From Cynocephalus volans (Eukaryota > Chordata > Mammalia > Dermoptera > Cynocephalidae): DNA of 64,000 nt. The position numbers were made by a program, and so were the translations under genes. Shown piece by piece: positions 34,393-47,559 of the stretch. How positions within the stretch are numbered: position 1 is the stretch's first letter; each line of letters starts with the position of its first letter. Location of the stretch: positions 103,603,835 to 103,667,834 of the forward strand of contig NC_084469.1 in the NCBI RefSeq assembly GCF_027409185.1, in the 5' to 3' direction. Below the pieces are notes generated by a model that worked only from the letters and a program-made list of their open reading frames with translations, had not been told where the DNA came from and made no database searches.

Positions 34393-37300
34393 CTAGCAAC
34401 TGCAGCTGCTAGGCTGGGGGGGCGGGGCGTCCCCCAGGGCTGGAGCTTTCCCATTACTGCCAGGGCTCGAGGTGGCTTCCAGGGACTCATTCATCTTCTC
34501 ACAGATGACATCCACCAGGCGCTCGAAGACCTGCTTCACGTTGATGTTCTCCTTGGCGCTGGCCTCAAAGAAGTCAAAACCTACATGGACATAAGGTGGG
34601 GACACCCGTGAGACCCCCCCGAAGGGCAGGACCTGGGCTGTGGCATCACCTAAACCTGGGTTCCAGACCCAGTTCTGCCCTTTACACCGCTGTGGGATCC
34701 TGGCTGAGTACCTTCACCTCTGTGAGCCTCCGTTTTGCTCATCTGTAAAATGGGAATGACAATGATGCTGCCGATACCTAGCAGGCACGGGGGTGCCCAC
34801 AGGTGACTGTGGCTCAGCCTCCACCCAGTTACTGCTGCGTGGAAAAGCGCAGCCAGAAAGCTCACCAAGCCAGGTATTTATGTGGACTTTTAAAATGGAG
34901 CCAAGTATTTCACGTGTTCTGGAAAGCACGCTCTAGGCCAAATAAAACAGAACTGAGGACTGGCTTCGCCCGGGGGTCACCAGTTTGCAAACTAGGCAGA
35001 TAATGACAGGTTTCCCAGTTGGTGGAGAACACGTGATACATACAGTTCTGGGCCTATAGAATGAACTGGAAATGGAAATAATAATAATAATAATAATAGG
35101 CAGTGCTTACCCTGTGGCAGGAATTAACTCATTTAATGATGCTATCAGGTTCATATTATTTCAGCCCGTTTTACAGATGAGGAAACCAAGACACAGACAG
35201 GTGAAGTCACTCACCCAAATTCACACACACAGGTAATGTGTGGCAGAGCTGGGATTCACACCCAGGATGCTTGGCTGGAGTGAAAAGAATAAATATTCCT
35301 ATTCTCCCACCTTGGGCCTCGCAAGGAAGGGCAGGCTGGTGACTCCTCCTGACGAGGGGGCACAGAGTAGGTCTGAATATATTGTTAGCATCATGGTGGC
35401 CACTGTCTGTCATTAAAAAAGAAGTTTGTCCTCCCAAAGGTGAGAAATGGTACAAATGCTCTGGGGACTTGCACAAGGTCCCTCGCTTACCAAAAGTGGC
35501 CCATCAACCTGAAAACAAGGGTGTACGTGACAATCCTTCCTGAACCCATTTAAGGTAGCTTCAGGGTATGCTTGTAGGGAGCTGTCTCTGCACAGAGGCC
35601 CACGTGTCCCCACCTGCCACACCCACCAAAGGGGTCCAGAAATTCAGACACTCGCCACATTAAACAGCACAGAGTAACGGGCCTCTATCCCGCTGTCATG
35701 CGGTACTATAAACCATGTAATCGTTCATTAGTTAGATGTATAATTATCCCTTTACCATCCATCTCTGCTAGAACACCAGCTCCAAGAGGATAGAATCTCT
35801 GTCCACTTGGGCTGGCCGGTTGGCTCAGTTGGTTAGAGCACAGCCTTATAACACCAAGGTCACGGATGCAGATCCTCGTACCAGCCAGCCATTAGAAACA
35901 AAATAAAACAAAGAGTTTCCCTCCACAGCTGCCGTCCCAGTGCCTGGCACAGAGCAGGTGCTGGGAAACTCTTTGCTGAATGACTGAACAGATGAATGGG
36001 TGAATAAATGAATGACAGAAGCAGGACATGAACTCCGATCTCTTACTCTGAGCCTAATAATTATTCACGCCGCCCCATTGTCTTCCTGGGCAAATTTGGT
36101 ATTTCCTTACCCACATGTGGCTCTGCCTCATACGATCTGTGTTCTTTATTTTTCTGACTATGTTCATTAGAGAAACTCACTAGAGAAACTAGAAACTACA
36201 GAAAAGTGTCAAGACAGATATAAAAGTTATTTGTCATCTCATCACTCAGAAACAGTTACGATTGGTGTTTTGCTATTTAGCTTTCTAGTCCTTTTTCTAT
36301 ATAAATATACAATTGTTGGGTTTGTAGGGGGTGCGTGTGTGGCTTTTGTTTTTCCTACAAAATTGGGGCCAAGGGGCTGGCCGGTTAGCTCAGTTGGTTT
36401 GAGAGCAGCCTTGTAACACCAAGGTCAAGGGTTTGGATGCCCATACCAGCCAGCCACCAAAAAAAAAAAAAAAAAAAGGAATCAAATTCTCTTTTGTATT
36501 TTAAATTGAATGACAGAGAATGGGAGCCCCCACTTCACCCCGAGTCACCAGTAGGTATTAGAAACATTTCCAAGTATTCCAGCCCAGGGCGGGTCATAAT
36601 TAATTTCACCACTCCCAGGCAAATTGGGCATCCAGGGAGTTGCCCATAGAACAAAGACCCAGTTTCTCCACCAAATCAATGGCAAGAATAAAAAGGGAAA
36701 CAGGACCGGTATAGCTCAGGGGTCAGCAAACTTTCTCTGTAAAGGGCCAGATAGCAAATATTTTAGGCTGTCTGGGCCATACAGTCTCAGTCACAATACT
36801 TGAGTCTGTCCCTAGAGCACAAGCAGCCATAGACAATACACAATTGAATGGGCATAGCTGTGTCCCATTAAAACTTCACTTAGAACACTAAAGTGTGAAT
36901 TTCATATCAATTTCACATGTCACGAAATCTTACTATTTTTTTCATTTTTTTTTTTTCCCAACCGTTTAAAAAAGTAAAAACCATCCTTAGGTTGTGGGCT
37001 GTACAAAAATAGGGGATGGGCTGTAGTTTGCTGATTCCTTATATAATATAAAAGAGACTGAAGAGAAAAACCAGTTGCCTTGTAGGGTCCCAATTCAAAT
37101 TAACTCTAAGATTTTGACAACAATTAGAGAAATTTGGTATGGATATCAGGGAATGACTGTTCATTTTGTTTGATACAATAATGGCACGGTGGGTGGGCTA
37201 AAAAAAAAAGTCTTTTTTAAAAAATCAATTGGAGCTGCATATCAAAGTGTTTACAGATAAAACGGCTTGATGCTGGGGATCTGCTTTACAATATTCTGGG

Positions 37301-40300
37301 GGAAAAAAGAAAAGTTTTGGGGAGACTAGATGATTCAAGATTGGATAAATGTTGAAAACTGTTGCAGCTGGATAATGTTTCCTGGAAGTCTGTTATACGT
37401 TCCTTTCTCCTTTTGTATGTATTTGAACACTTCTATCATCAATAGGTGGGGTTTTTTGGTTTGTTTTTCTTTTTTAAGGGCTGGCGGGTAAAGGGATCGA
37501 ACCCTGGACCTTGGTGTTATCGGCACGATGCTCTAAGCAACTGAGTTAATGGGCCAGCTCTCCTAAATAGTTATTTTTATTTATTTAATTTTTTATTCTT
37601 AAATGAGAGAGGGGTTTTTATTGTTTTTTATTGTTATAAAAGCAAGTTCGGCCCCCTCTTGCTCTGTCTTGTCCTTCTGCCTTCTGCTATGGGGTGATGT
37701 GGCAAGAAGACCCTCACCAGACACTGCCCCTCGACCTTGAAATTTCCAGCCCTTGAAACTGTAAGAGACAATTCTTTTTTTTAAATAAATTACCCAATCT
37801 GTGGTATTCTGTTAAAGCAACACAAAATGTACTAAGACAGTGGTTTTATTTAATTTTTCTTTTGTAATAAACTTTTTAGTTTGGAATAATTTTATTTATT
37901 TATTTATTTTTGGCGGCTAGCTGGTAACAAGGATCCAAACCTGTGACCTTGGTGTTATACCAGGCTGTGCTCAGGGCCGGCCTGTGGCTTACTTGGGAGA
38001 GAGTGTGGTGCTGATAACACCAAGTCAAGGGTTAAGATCTCCTTACCGGTCATCTTTAAAAATAAATTAATTAATTAATTAATTAAAATAAATAACAGGC
38101 TGTGCTCTAACCAACTGAGCTAATCAACCAGCCTGTTTTTTGTTTTTTGTTTTTTTTAGTTTGGAATAATTTTAGACTTACAGAAAAGGTGCAAAGATAG
38201 TTTAGAGAATTCCCATATACCTCTCACTGAATTTTCCCCTAATGTTAACAGCTTATAAAACCATGATATATTTGTCAAAGATAGGAAACCAAAAGTGGAA
38301 CATTACTATCAACTAAACTATAAACTTAATTTGGATTTCACCAGTTTTTTCTATGAATGGTTATTTTTAAGAGGGTTAAGAACATCTGTGAATCCATCTA
38401 ACAGATTCATACTCACAAAGAAATACGTGTAAAGATTTTTGCTGTGGTTGTGTTTGTCAGAGGAAAAGGCTAGAAACAACCTTCATATTTGTTAATAGGG
38501 GAAAATGTGGCTGGGCAGTTAGCTCACTTGGTTAGAGCATGGTGTTGATAACACCAAGGACAAGGGTTTGCATCCCCATACTGGCCTGCCACCAAAACAA
38601 AACAATAACAAAAAATTGCAGTGGAATAGTATGCAGCCACGAAAAAGGAAGAGGTAGTTCTGGGGCTGCTGGGGAAAGATTTTTAGGATATATTATTTAG
38701 TGGAAAAATTCAAAGTGCAGAATAGGGTGTATAACAAGTGACTGTCTGTGTAAAACAAAAATGTAGCCAACATGTCAACGCCTATGAGTACTCAGGATAT
38801 TTCTGGAAGGAGATACAAGAACCAGGGAATCTGGGGAGATGAGAACTGGAGCTGGGAAATGATTCACCACTGATTCCCTTTCCTGTGCCTTTTGGATTTT
38901 GCACCTAGGGTGCTGGCTTGGATGGGAAGGCTGGGGGTGAGGTAGGGATGGAGCACATCAACTTTGAGAAAGACCTTGAGGTTTTCGCCCATAGGGTGCA
39001 GAACTAGTGAGAAAACAACAGAAGCTTCTAAGGTGAGCAGCCACAGGCTGGATAATAATAACGATGCATCAAGCTTTGTGTGCTTTGACATCAGATCACA
39101 ATCATGCTGGCTAATGCTTAGATAGAACCTACGTGTGTTCCAGACTCTGTTATAACTGCTTCATACATCATAACTCATGTAACCCCCATGGCAACTCAAC
39201 AAGGTGGGGCCGTTCTTACTCCCATTTCACAGATGAGCAAGTATAGGCCCAGGAGGGCAAACTCACCAGGGCAAGATCGCAGCCACACAAGTTAATGTAG
39301 AAATAAGCATCCGCTTATTTAAGCTTCCTATTAGGTGTATGAGGCAGTTGCAGTTCTCACCTGTTTCTCAGTTGGAGAAACAGAGGCAGAGAGGGGAGGT
39401 GACGTGCCCAAAGTCACACAGCTAGGGAGCTGAAGTCTGGGATTCTGGCTCCAGAGTCTGGGTACCTAACATGCCTGGGTCCTTCTGCCTGGGAAGGTCT
39501 TTCTTGGTTGTATTTTTGGGAAGGGGAAGGGCCAACAGTACTCCAGGACAAGATTTTCTTTCAGCTTAAATTTTGACTAGATAATTCATTCACTTGGTTC
39601 AGAAAAGTAGACTGAAAAGTCCCCTTCCGACCCTGGTGCCCAGCCTCCCAAGTTCTCAGATACACACGGGTCACCGCTGTTACTGGATTCTTGTGTCTCC
39701 TTTCAGAATTTCTTTAGCCAAACAGAAGCATATATCCTTTCTCTTGCCCTTTGTATACACTAATGCAGAGGTTAGCAGGCCAAATCTGGTCCATATCCTG
39801 TTTTTGTAAATAAAGTTTTATTGGTAGACGGTCATATCCATTCATTTATGTATTGTCGGTGGGGACTTGCATGCAGAGTTAAGTAACTGCCACAGAGGCA
39901 GGATGGCCAAAAATACAATCTGGCTCTTTAAGAAAAGGTGTACCAACCCCTGGACTAAAGGAAGCAGCCAGACCCACTATTCTCTAGCCATTTGATTTTT
40001 CCACTTAACCATGTATCGCAGCGATCTTGCCAAATCAGAACATAAAAAATGTCCTTATCTTTTTCCACGGCTTTGTGGTATTCCACCATGTGAATATATC
40101 TATGTTTGGCTGGTTCTCCCATAATGAGACATTTGGGATTTTTCCAAGATTTCACTCCTACTAACAGTGCTATGACTGGGTATACACTTGCTATGGATTA
40201 AATTGTGCCCCCTAAAGTTTCATGTATTAGAACCTTAACCCCCACTGTGACAGTGTTAAGAGGGTGAGAAATCCTATTATGGTTATTGAAAGATGGGCTC

Positions 40301-42070
40301 TTGACGAGGTGATTAGATCGTGAGGACTATGGCCCAGTGAATGGATGGTGGCCATGGCTGAGTCTGATGGCTTTAAAAGGAGAGCGCATGAGAAACTTTC
40401 TGCTCAATCCATCTGCCCTTTGACACCCTGCGTTGCTGTGTAGAGTCACCACCAAGAACAAGGCCCTCACCAGATGTGTTTCCTGGAATTTGGGCTTCCC
40501 AGCCTCTGAAACTGTAAGCAGTAAATATTGTTTCTCCACAAATTACCCAGTTTCAGGTATTCTGTTATAAGCAACAGAAACAGACTAATACAACACTATA
40601 CATGCTGCTTCTCACATGGGTGAGGATGTCTCCAGAAGATATTTCCAGAAATGGTTTGGCTGGGTTCCCAGGGCACAAGCAGTGGGGCAGAGGGAGTTTC
40701 CGTATGTGAATTCCCTTGAAATTAAATGGAGAAGGTGGCATACACATGGGTATTTTTCTGGGCAGATCCTGAAAGGGCTGATCGTGACTGTGGTTGGGGC
40801 TGGGGCCTGAGGGTGGGGATGAGGTTTTGATTCTATGAGACCCAGGGCCTGTGGCCCAGGCTGGGCACTAACCAAGGTCATCGGCGAGCCTCCGGCCATC
40901 CTCGGTAGATACGACACGCTCGTCCTCCAGGTCACACTTGTTCCCCACAAGGATGACCTGGGCATTGTCCCAGGAGTAGGTTTTGATCTGCGTGGCCCTG
41001 TGGAGTTACAGGCCATGAGCTAGGGGTTAAGGGTCAGGGGAGAGGGTGAAAGTCGGGGGTGCTTGGCCAGTAAGCACTCACCAGTCCTGCACGGCGGCAA
41101 AGGACTCCTGGTTGGCGACGTCATACATGAGCAGGAAGCCCATGGCCCCACGGTAGTAGGCTGTGGTGATCGTCCGGTAGCGCTCCTGACCCGCCGTGTC
41201 CTGGGCACACAGCAGGTTCAGGTGGCCAGAAGCCACCCTGTACCCCACCTCGCACCACCCCTGCAGGGCCCTGCTGAGAGGAGCACTGCTCTGTGCTCAC
41301 TGCCCCAGTCTGATGAGGGAGACATGGACCTGCCCACACAGCCTCTAGTCTGAGGGGCAAGACGTACTCATTCTCAAGGGACCCCCCCAGTGTGACAGGG
41401 GAAACATGGCCCTACCCTTTGATGGGTTCCCAGTCTGAGAGGTCGGTGGCCTCTCATAGACTTAGCCCCCCTGGTCCCATCTCCAAGAACCAACTTAATG
41501 ACCATGAACCACTTGGGCAGGAGCTCAGTCGGGGTCCCCGGGCTTGCCCTGACATGGTGCCCATCTCTCTTTCCTATTCAAACCTGCCCCGAGTTAATAC
41601 TATTTCTCCCCTCAGCCCCCAAGGAATAGTACTGTCTCCCCACGGGTTCCCCCAGGGCAGTGCACGTCCCCCTTGTCCTGATGAATTCACCTCCTAGGTA
41701 ATACTCCCCTATGTGTCACACCTCCCCCAACCCCCTCCCCAACTTTGGGCCACTCTCCCTCACCTAGGAACCTTCTCCACAGTCCTAACCTGCCCACGAA
41801 CTTCCCTGGAGGGACTCCTGCCCCTCACCACAGACCACTCACCCAGATCTGGAGCTTGATCCTCTTGTCATGGCGGTAGACGGTCTTGACCTTGAAGTCG
41901 ATGCCCACAGTGCTCACAAAGGCGGGCGTGAAGGAGTCGTCCGCATATCGGAACAGGAAGGACGTCTTGCCCACGCTGCTGTTACCAATCAGCAACAGCT
42001 TGAACATGTAGTCGAAGTTCTGGTCAGCCGCGTCCCGGGGGCCCGCAGGGGGGTCTCCAGCTGATGCCAT
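34393..42070 (-). CDS. RAB3D: Small GTPase RAB3D
   Basis: Secretory-granule GTPase controlling regulated exocytosis in exocrine and other secretory cells; it cycles between granule membrane and cytosol. Coding exons on the minus strand: 42070-41843, 41200-41082, 40997-40873, 34580-34393, with consistent phases; they give 219 residues, the length I recall for human RAB3D. Visible motifs: P-loop GNSSVGKT (29-36), DTAGQE (77-82), NKCD (135-138), SAK (165-167), and C-terminal CSC for double geranylgeranylation. The start is the MASAGD methionine; the exon runs back to 42097 as 5' UTR, and an untranslated first exon must lie in the CpG island near 44 kb. The last intron is 6.3 kb and crowded with SINEs and L1. 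No damage is seen. It is RAB3D rather than RAB3A/B/C because of the N-terminal MASAGD-PRDAADQ and the SSCSC tail. Confidence 0.97.
34640..34800 (+). mobile_element. MIR fragment
   Basis: tcacctctgtgagcctccgt and tcatctgtaaaatgggaatg; in RAB3D intron. Confidence 0.75.
35085..35290 (+). mobile_element. MIR fragment with (AAT)n lead
   Basis: An (ATA)n run, then gttttacagatgaggaaacc and ggcagagctgggattcacac. Confidence 0.75.
35808..35912 (+). mobile_element. CYN-type SINE, monomer
   Basis: gggctggccggttggctcag with an A-rich (AAATAAAAC) tail. Confidence 0.88.
35913..36370. other. RAB3D intron; L2- and L1-like remnants
   Basis: An L2-like end at 35935-36010 (gtgcctggcacagagcaggt) and reversed L1 3'-UTR-like text at 36120-36350. 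Confidence 0.5.
36373..36478 (+). mobile_element. CYN-type SINE, monomer
   Basis: gggctggccggttagctcag to accagccagccacc, with a long A-tail. Confidence 0.9.
36717..37040 (+). mobile_element. hAT-Charlie-type non-autonomous DNA transposon
   Basis: Starts caggggtcagcaaactttct and ends gtagtttgctgattcct, imperfect inverted ends; inner text aagggccagatagcaaatat is diagnostic of this MER group. Confidence 0.75.
37041..37450 (+). mobile_element. Ancient repeat 3' end, family uncertain
   Basis: Text like ttacagataaaacggcttga and tttgtatgtatttgaacact resembles a common old mammalian repeat 3' end that I cannot name with certainty. Confidence 0.4.
37454..37560 (-). mobile_element. CYN-type SINE, monomer
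   Basis: Reversed monomer (gggctggcgggtaaagggat, ending gttaatgggccagc). Confidence 0.85.
37600..37842 (+). mobile_element. MaLR LTR fragment
   Basis: LTR right half ending with a poly(A)-type ATAAATTACCC region and gcaacacaaaatgtactaag. Confidence 0.65.
37895..38134 (-). mobile_element. CYN-type SINE, monomer, split by a second SINE
   Basis: Outer reversed monomer, left part 37895-37972 and right part 38108-38134. The flank tagtttggaataatttta at 37877-37894 recurs at 38157-38174, an 18-bp target duplication in reversed L1 sequence. Confidence 0.9.
37973..38095 (+). mobile_element. CYN-type SINE, nested
   Basis: Forward unit (gggccggcctgtggcttact) with a (TTAA)n tail, inserted in the outer SINE. 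The 12-bp duplication caggctgtgctc lies at 37961-37972 and 38096-38107. Confidence 0.92.
38157..38860. mobile_element. L1 fragments
   Basis: Reversed 3'-UTR text to about 38370 (agacttacagaaaaggtgca), then forward distal L1 text (ctagaaacaaccttcatatt; gaatagtatgcagccac), the latter split by a SINE. Confidence 0.65.
38507..38616 (+). mobile_element. CYN-type SINE, monomer
   Basis: gtggctgggcagttagctca to actggcctgccacc with a (AAAAC)n tail. Confidence 0.85.
39090..39475 (+). mobile_element. Two MIR fragments
   Basis: ttcacagatgagcaagtata (about 39226) and caaagtcacacagctaggga (about 39410). Confidence 0.7.
39565..40190 (-). mobile_element. L1 LINE 3' UTR, reversed, split
   Basis: Reversed L1 3'-UTR text on both sides of the hAT element at 39767-39955 (gtgcccagcctcccaagttc; cttgtgtctcctttcagaat; tggtattccaccatgtgaat). 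Confidence 0.6.
39767..39955 (-). mobile_element. hAT-Charlie-type non-autonomous DNA transposon
   Basis: Same family as 36717-37040, reversed: ggttagcaggccaaatctgg, taaataaagttttattgg, ending ggtgtaccaacccctgg. Confidence 0.7.
40193..40597 (+). mobile_element. ERVL-MaLR solo LTR fossil
   Basis: Near-complete LTR (tgctatggattaaattgtgc ... agcaacagaaacagactaat). No internal part is adjacent. Old. Confidence 0.75.
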
Positions 42071-42104
42071 CTTGGCAGGAGCCTCTTGGGGGGAGCCCTG
42101 CGGG

Positions 42105-42245
42105 GAATAAAAATCAGGCCTGGATTCAAATCCCAGCTCTACCACTTGGAGTCCAAGTGTCCCTGGCTACAATGCCTGCTCTCTCTGGACCTCGGTGTCC
42201 TCTTCTGGAAAACGGGATGGGTGTCAGAGTCCCTACTTGAAAAAT
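42105..42245 (+). mobile_element. MIR fragment
   Basis: ggattcaaatcccagctcta and ctctctggacctcggtgtcc; in RAB3D intron 1. Confidence 0.75.
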
Positions 42246-42276
42246 GATTGGTTGTGAGCCTGACATTAGTTTCTTA

Positions 42277-42368
42277 GGGCTGGCTGGTTAGCTCAGTTGG
42301 TTAGAGCATGGTATCATAACACCAGGGTCAAGGGTTCGGATCCCTGTACCTGCCAGCTGCCAAAAGAA
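42277..42368 (+). mobile_element. CYN-type SINE, monomer
   Basis: gggctggctggttagctcag to acctgccagctgcc, little tail left. Confidence 0.85.
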
Positions 42369-42379
42369 CCTGAATTTCT

Positions 42380-42580
42380 TTATCCATTCAGCAAACATTT
42401 ACTAAGTGCCTAGTGTGTGCCAGGCTCTGTTCTCCTTGGAGACACAGCTGTGGATAAGTCAGGAAAAAGCCCACCCTTGGGGCAGTCATACTCCTTCCCA
42501 TGGGAGGTTACTGATACACTTAATGGTCCTAAGACAGTGCCTGGCATATAGTTGGTACTCCATAAACGTGACTGCTGTTT
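42380..42580 (-). mobile_element. L2 LINE end
   Basis: cagcaaacatttactaagtg and gtgtgccaggctctgttctc. Confidence 0.65.
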
Positions 42581-43849
42581 ACTCTTCACACCCTCCTGCA
42601 AAATTGAGCCTCTGTTCGGGTTGGGGGAGGCCCTTCCTGTCTTGAGGCGCAGGGCCAGGGTGTGGGGGAGCACAGAGCGTTCCTCCTTTGGCTGCTGAGG
42701 AACCAGACTCTGCAGAAGGTACAGGTGTGGACTTTGCCCCAGGTGAGCAGCTGTCGTGGCCCAGGTGTGAGCGGGGGGTGAGGGGGTGGAGGAGACCTGC
42801 CAGCTGGATGGAGCCCCCCGTCAGGGCTCGGGTGTTGACTTTAGCAGGTGTCTGCCACTGGGGTGCCTGCCCTGCCCCCACACAAGTTGAATCTAACCCC
42901 TTCCATGATGCCCAGGGCGAGGGGGGTTTCTGTGGATACAGCCCAGGTTTGAAGCCCAGCTCTACCCCCAAATGGGTACCGCCATTTCTATTTGTCAATG
43001 GGGCCGGGCCTGTCTCTCTCCGCCAAGGCTGACTCACCCCAACCCCAGCCCACAGAGGCATGAGTGAGAGTCCTCAAATCCAAGAAAACCATCCCAGCTA
43101 CCTAATTATAACAAGCCCCACCAGCTCGGCTCCCACCGCCCCCCACTCCTGGTCCTTCCTCTCCAGGCAATCTATCCCACGGCCAGGCTGCTCCCCTGTG
43201 CCCACTCCAACGTCTTGTTTCCTCTGGGTCCAGCTTGCCCCCTCAACCCTCATTCCCTCCTCAGGCCTCAGTTTCCCCAGCTGTCTATGGCTGCTCCCTG
43301 AACCACACAGGGGGGCTACAAAAGGCCTGGATGAATGACGGGCACACAGGCAGAGCAAGCCCTGGCAAAGCTGTTTCTCAACCACCTCTGGGGCTTTTTT
43401 CATTTTAAAGGAGGACCCAACCGGCCCCACCCCGTGTTCCGGGAGAACGAGTTTGAGAGGGGAAGAGAAGCGGCAGGAAACCTTTCCCCATGCTGGGCAG
43501 GGCTGCCAGGCCGGGGCCCCAGCCCCACCCCGAGCCTCAGCCCCCCTCTGTCAGCCGGTGCCACCTCTTCCTGACCATCTGCCGACCCTCCCTCACGCCT
43601 GGCACTAGGTAAGTGTCCACGGATGGCTCGGTTCTGGCCCCCTTCACTGGATTTGGGGCGGCCCAGCTGGTGCAGGGGAGCTCAAGAGCTTCCCCCATCA
43701 CCATATGGTCCCATCGCGGGTCCCCAGCTGGGCTCTGTGCTCCGCCCGCGCCCCATTAGCGCTCCCCGATGAGCCCAGCTGGGTGGGGGCGAGGGCAGAG
43801 GCGTCCCCTGCAGCCCCGCCTTTGTTCCCCAGGCCCCCGGCCCTCCGCC

Positions 43850-44170
43850 TAATCCCCTGCCCCCCGGACCTGCTGAAACACCGAGGTGCGGGGCTGGGGG
43901 CGCTCCCTCCGAGGGGGTCACCTCGCGCGGGCGGTGCTGCCCCCGGGGGTTCTTCCTCCGAACTCGCTGCGGCCTGTCTCTGGCCGCGACCCCGGCCCCG
44001 CAGCCGCCGTCACCGCTGTCCGCAGCCACCCGGATCCCGCACGGGCTCCGCCCAGATGGAGGAGGAGGGGCCGAGTCCGGGGCGGGGCCTGCAGCGAGCG
44101 GGGGGCGGGGCTTGCAGCAAGCGGGGGGCGGGGCTGAAGCGCACCGCGCCTCCAGAGCCCGCCCCCAGCA
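43850..44170 (-). promoter_or_regulatory. RAB3D CpG-island promoter
   Basis: GC-rich and CpG-dense block upstream of the RAB3D coding exons, the natural place for its untranslated exon 1. Three identical GGGGCGGGG boxes (SP/KLF sites) start at 44079, 44102 and 44125, 23 bp apart. Long open frames on both strands here reflect base composition only. Confidence 0.7.
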
Positions 44171-44224
44171 ACAACCATCTTTTTCCCCCGCTATAGGTAG
44201 AGATCTCCTGCTACGTGTCCAGCG

Positions 44225-44590
44225 GCTAAGAGCGAGGACTCTGGAGCGGGGTTCGAATCCCAGCTCCACCACTTTCTAGTCTTGTGACTTTGGACTCATT
44301 ACTTAACCTCTCTGGGCCTCAGTTTCCTCTTCCGTTAAGTGGCCCATAGCAAGAATACCCACCTCACAGGGTTGTGGGGGAATTCTGATCTAACTAATGT
44401 TTGTAAAGTGCAGTGCCTGGACTAAAGTGGGCTGGTCCCTTTGCTAAATATTCTTTAGGGCTCTTGGAAGTAAACCCGCTTTTATAGTTAAGGAAACTGA
44501 GGCTCAGAGAGGGACAGCTTCTTGCCTAAGGCCACTCAGTAAGGAGATTTGGCATCCAAGCCCAGCTGAGGTCCCAGAGTTTTCTTCAAG
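44225..44590 (+). mobile_element. Two MIR fragments
   Basis: gttcgaatcccagctccacc with ctctgggcctcagtttcctc, then ggaaactgaggctcagagag. Confidence 0.75.
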
Positions 44591-44905
44591 CCCACAGTTA
44601 TAATTGTTCAGACTTTGCTGGTGTTCAAATCCCAGCAACTCTACCTCAAGCCACTTGCCAAAATTCTCTGAGCCTTACAACAGTAGCTGCCTCCAAGGGC
44701 TGCCACATGGATGAACTGAGATGAAGTGCATTAGTTAGGAAGAGCTGGGTTATGCTCAGTAACAAGCAGCCTCCCAATCTCCATAGCACCCAGCAGCCAA
44801 GGTTTGCTTCTCACCACGGTTATTGTGGTTAAGGGAAAATGCAGCAAATTATGCACCATCTTGTAACACTTCTCCTTGGATGTGACACATGCCACCTCTG
44901 CTCAC
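44591..44905. other. Intergenic between RAB3D and TMEM205
   Basis: Mostly MIR-like remnants; no gene seen. Confidence 0.5.
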
Positions 44906-44907
44906 GT

Positions 44908-45083
44908 CTTTTTTTTTTTTTTTTTTTAAAGATGACCGGTAAGGGGATCTTAACCCTTGACTTGGTGTTGTCAGCACCACGCTCTCCCAAGTGAGCTAAC
45001 CGGCCATCCCTATATGGGATCCGAACCCATGGCCTTGGTGTTATCAGCACCACACTCTCCCGAGTGAGCCACAGGCTGGCCCT
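44908..45083 (-). mobile_element. CYN-type SINE, dimer
   Basis: Reversed dimer, very regular: T-run, ttaacccttgacttggtgtt, linker ccggccatccctatatggga, second unit ending gagccacaggctggccct. Confidence 0.9.
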
Positions 45084-45441
45084 CTCTGCTCATGTTTTAT
45101 TAGCCAAAGCAAGTCACATGGCCACTCCCAAGGTCAGTGAGCTGGGATTGTCTTCTAGGATCAGAACCAGCTATTGTTACAACAATACATGGTGTGTGCA
45201 AAAGTTAGCACCATGCCTGGCATACAGCAGGTGCTCAACAAATGGGCACCAGCATAGGAGGGGCTTAGGGACTAAAAAAGCTGACACTATCATAGAGGGG
45301 GCTTAGGGCTGCAATAGCTGACACTCCAAATCATCATGACTTATGAATGGGGAAACTGAGGCCCCTTAGCTCAACCCTTGCTCTCCCCTCCCCCTGCTTC
45401 TCATGGAGGGAAAAATGACAGCAGCCATTTCCAAAGAAGCA

Positions 45442-45447
45442 TTTATT
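45442..45447 (-). terminator. TMEM205 polyadenylation signal
   Basis: Minus-strand AATAAA only 17 nt beyond the stop codon, so the 3' UTR is about 40 nt. Confidence 0.8.
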
Positions 45448-45464
45448 GGCATGCAGAACCCATA

Positions 45465-47190
<1,726 letters not shown>

Positions 47191-47559
47191 TCAGGGCCAG
47201 GGTCACAGCCAATCCAGCAGAGATCCAGGAAAACAGCCCAGAAATGGGGGTAGGGAAGACCCAGAGCAGTCCTGTGACAACCTCCGACCCCATCTCTCCA
47301 GATGTCAGCCCTCAAGATCTCAGGTTCACGGGACCCCAAAATCCATGCCACCTCAGAGACCCCAATTTCAGCTCCAGGAGCTCAAGCTCGCAGTTCTAGG
47401 TCTTCAGAGATCACTTCGGTGACTCCCAAATATCACCCCAGGGATCTAGTTCTAACAATCAAGACCCCTCCTCTCATAACAGAATCCCAGATATATGAAG
47501 ATCCTCAAAGCACCCCCGGAGAGCCCATCTAATCTTGGGAAACCCCAAATCTCATCCCC

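Noticed and set aside
43682-44272. Long overlapping frames on both strands (up to 196 codons)
   Set aside because: CpG-island composition of the RAB3D promoter; no conserved protein features.
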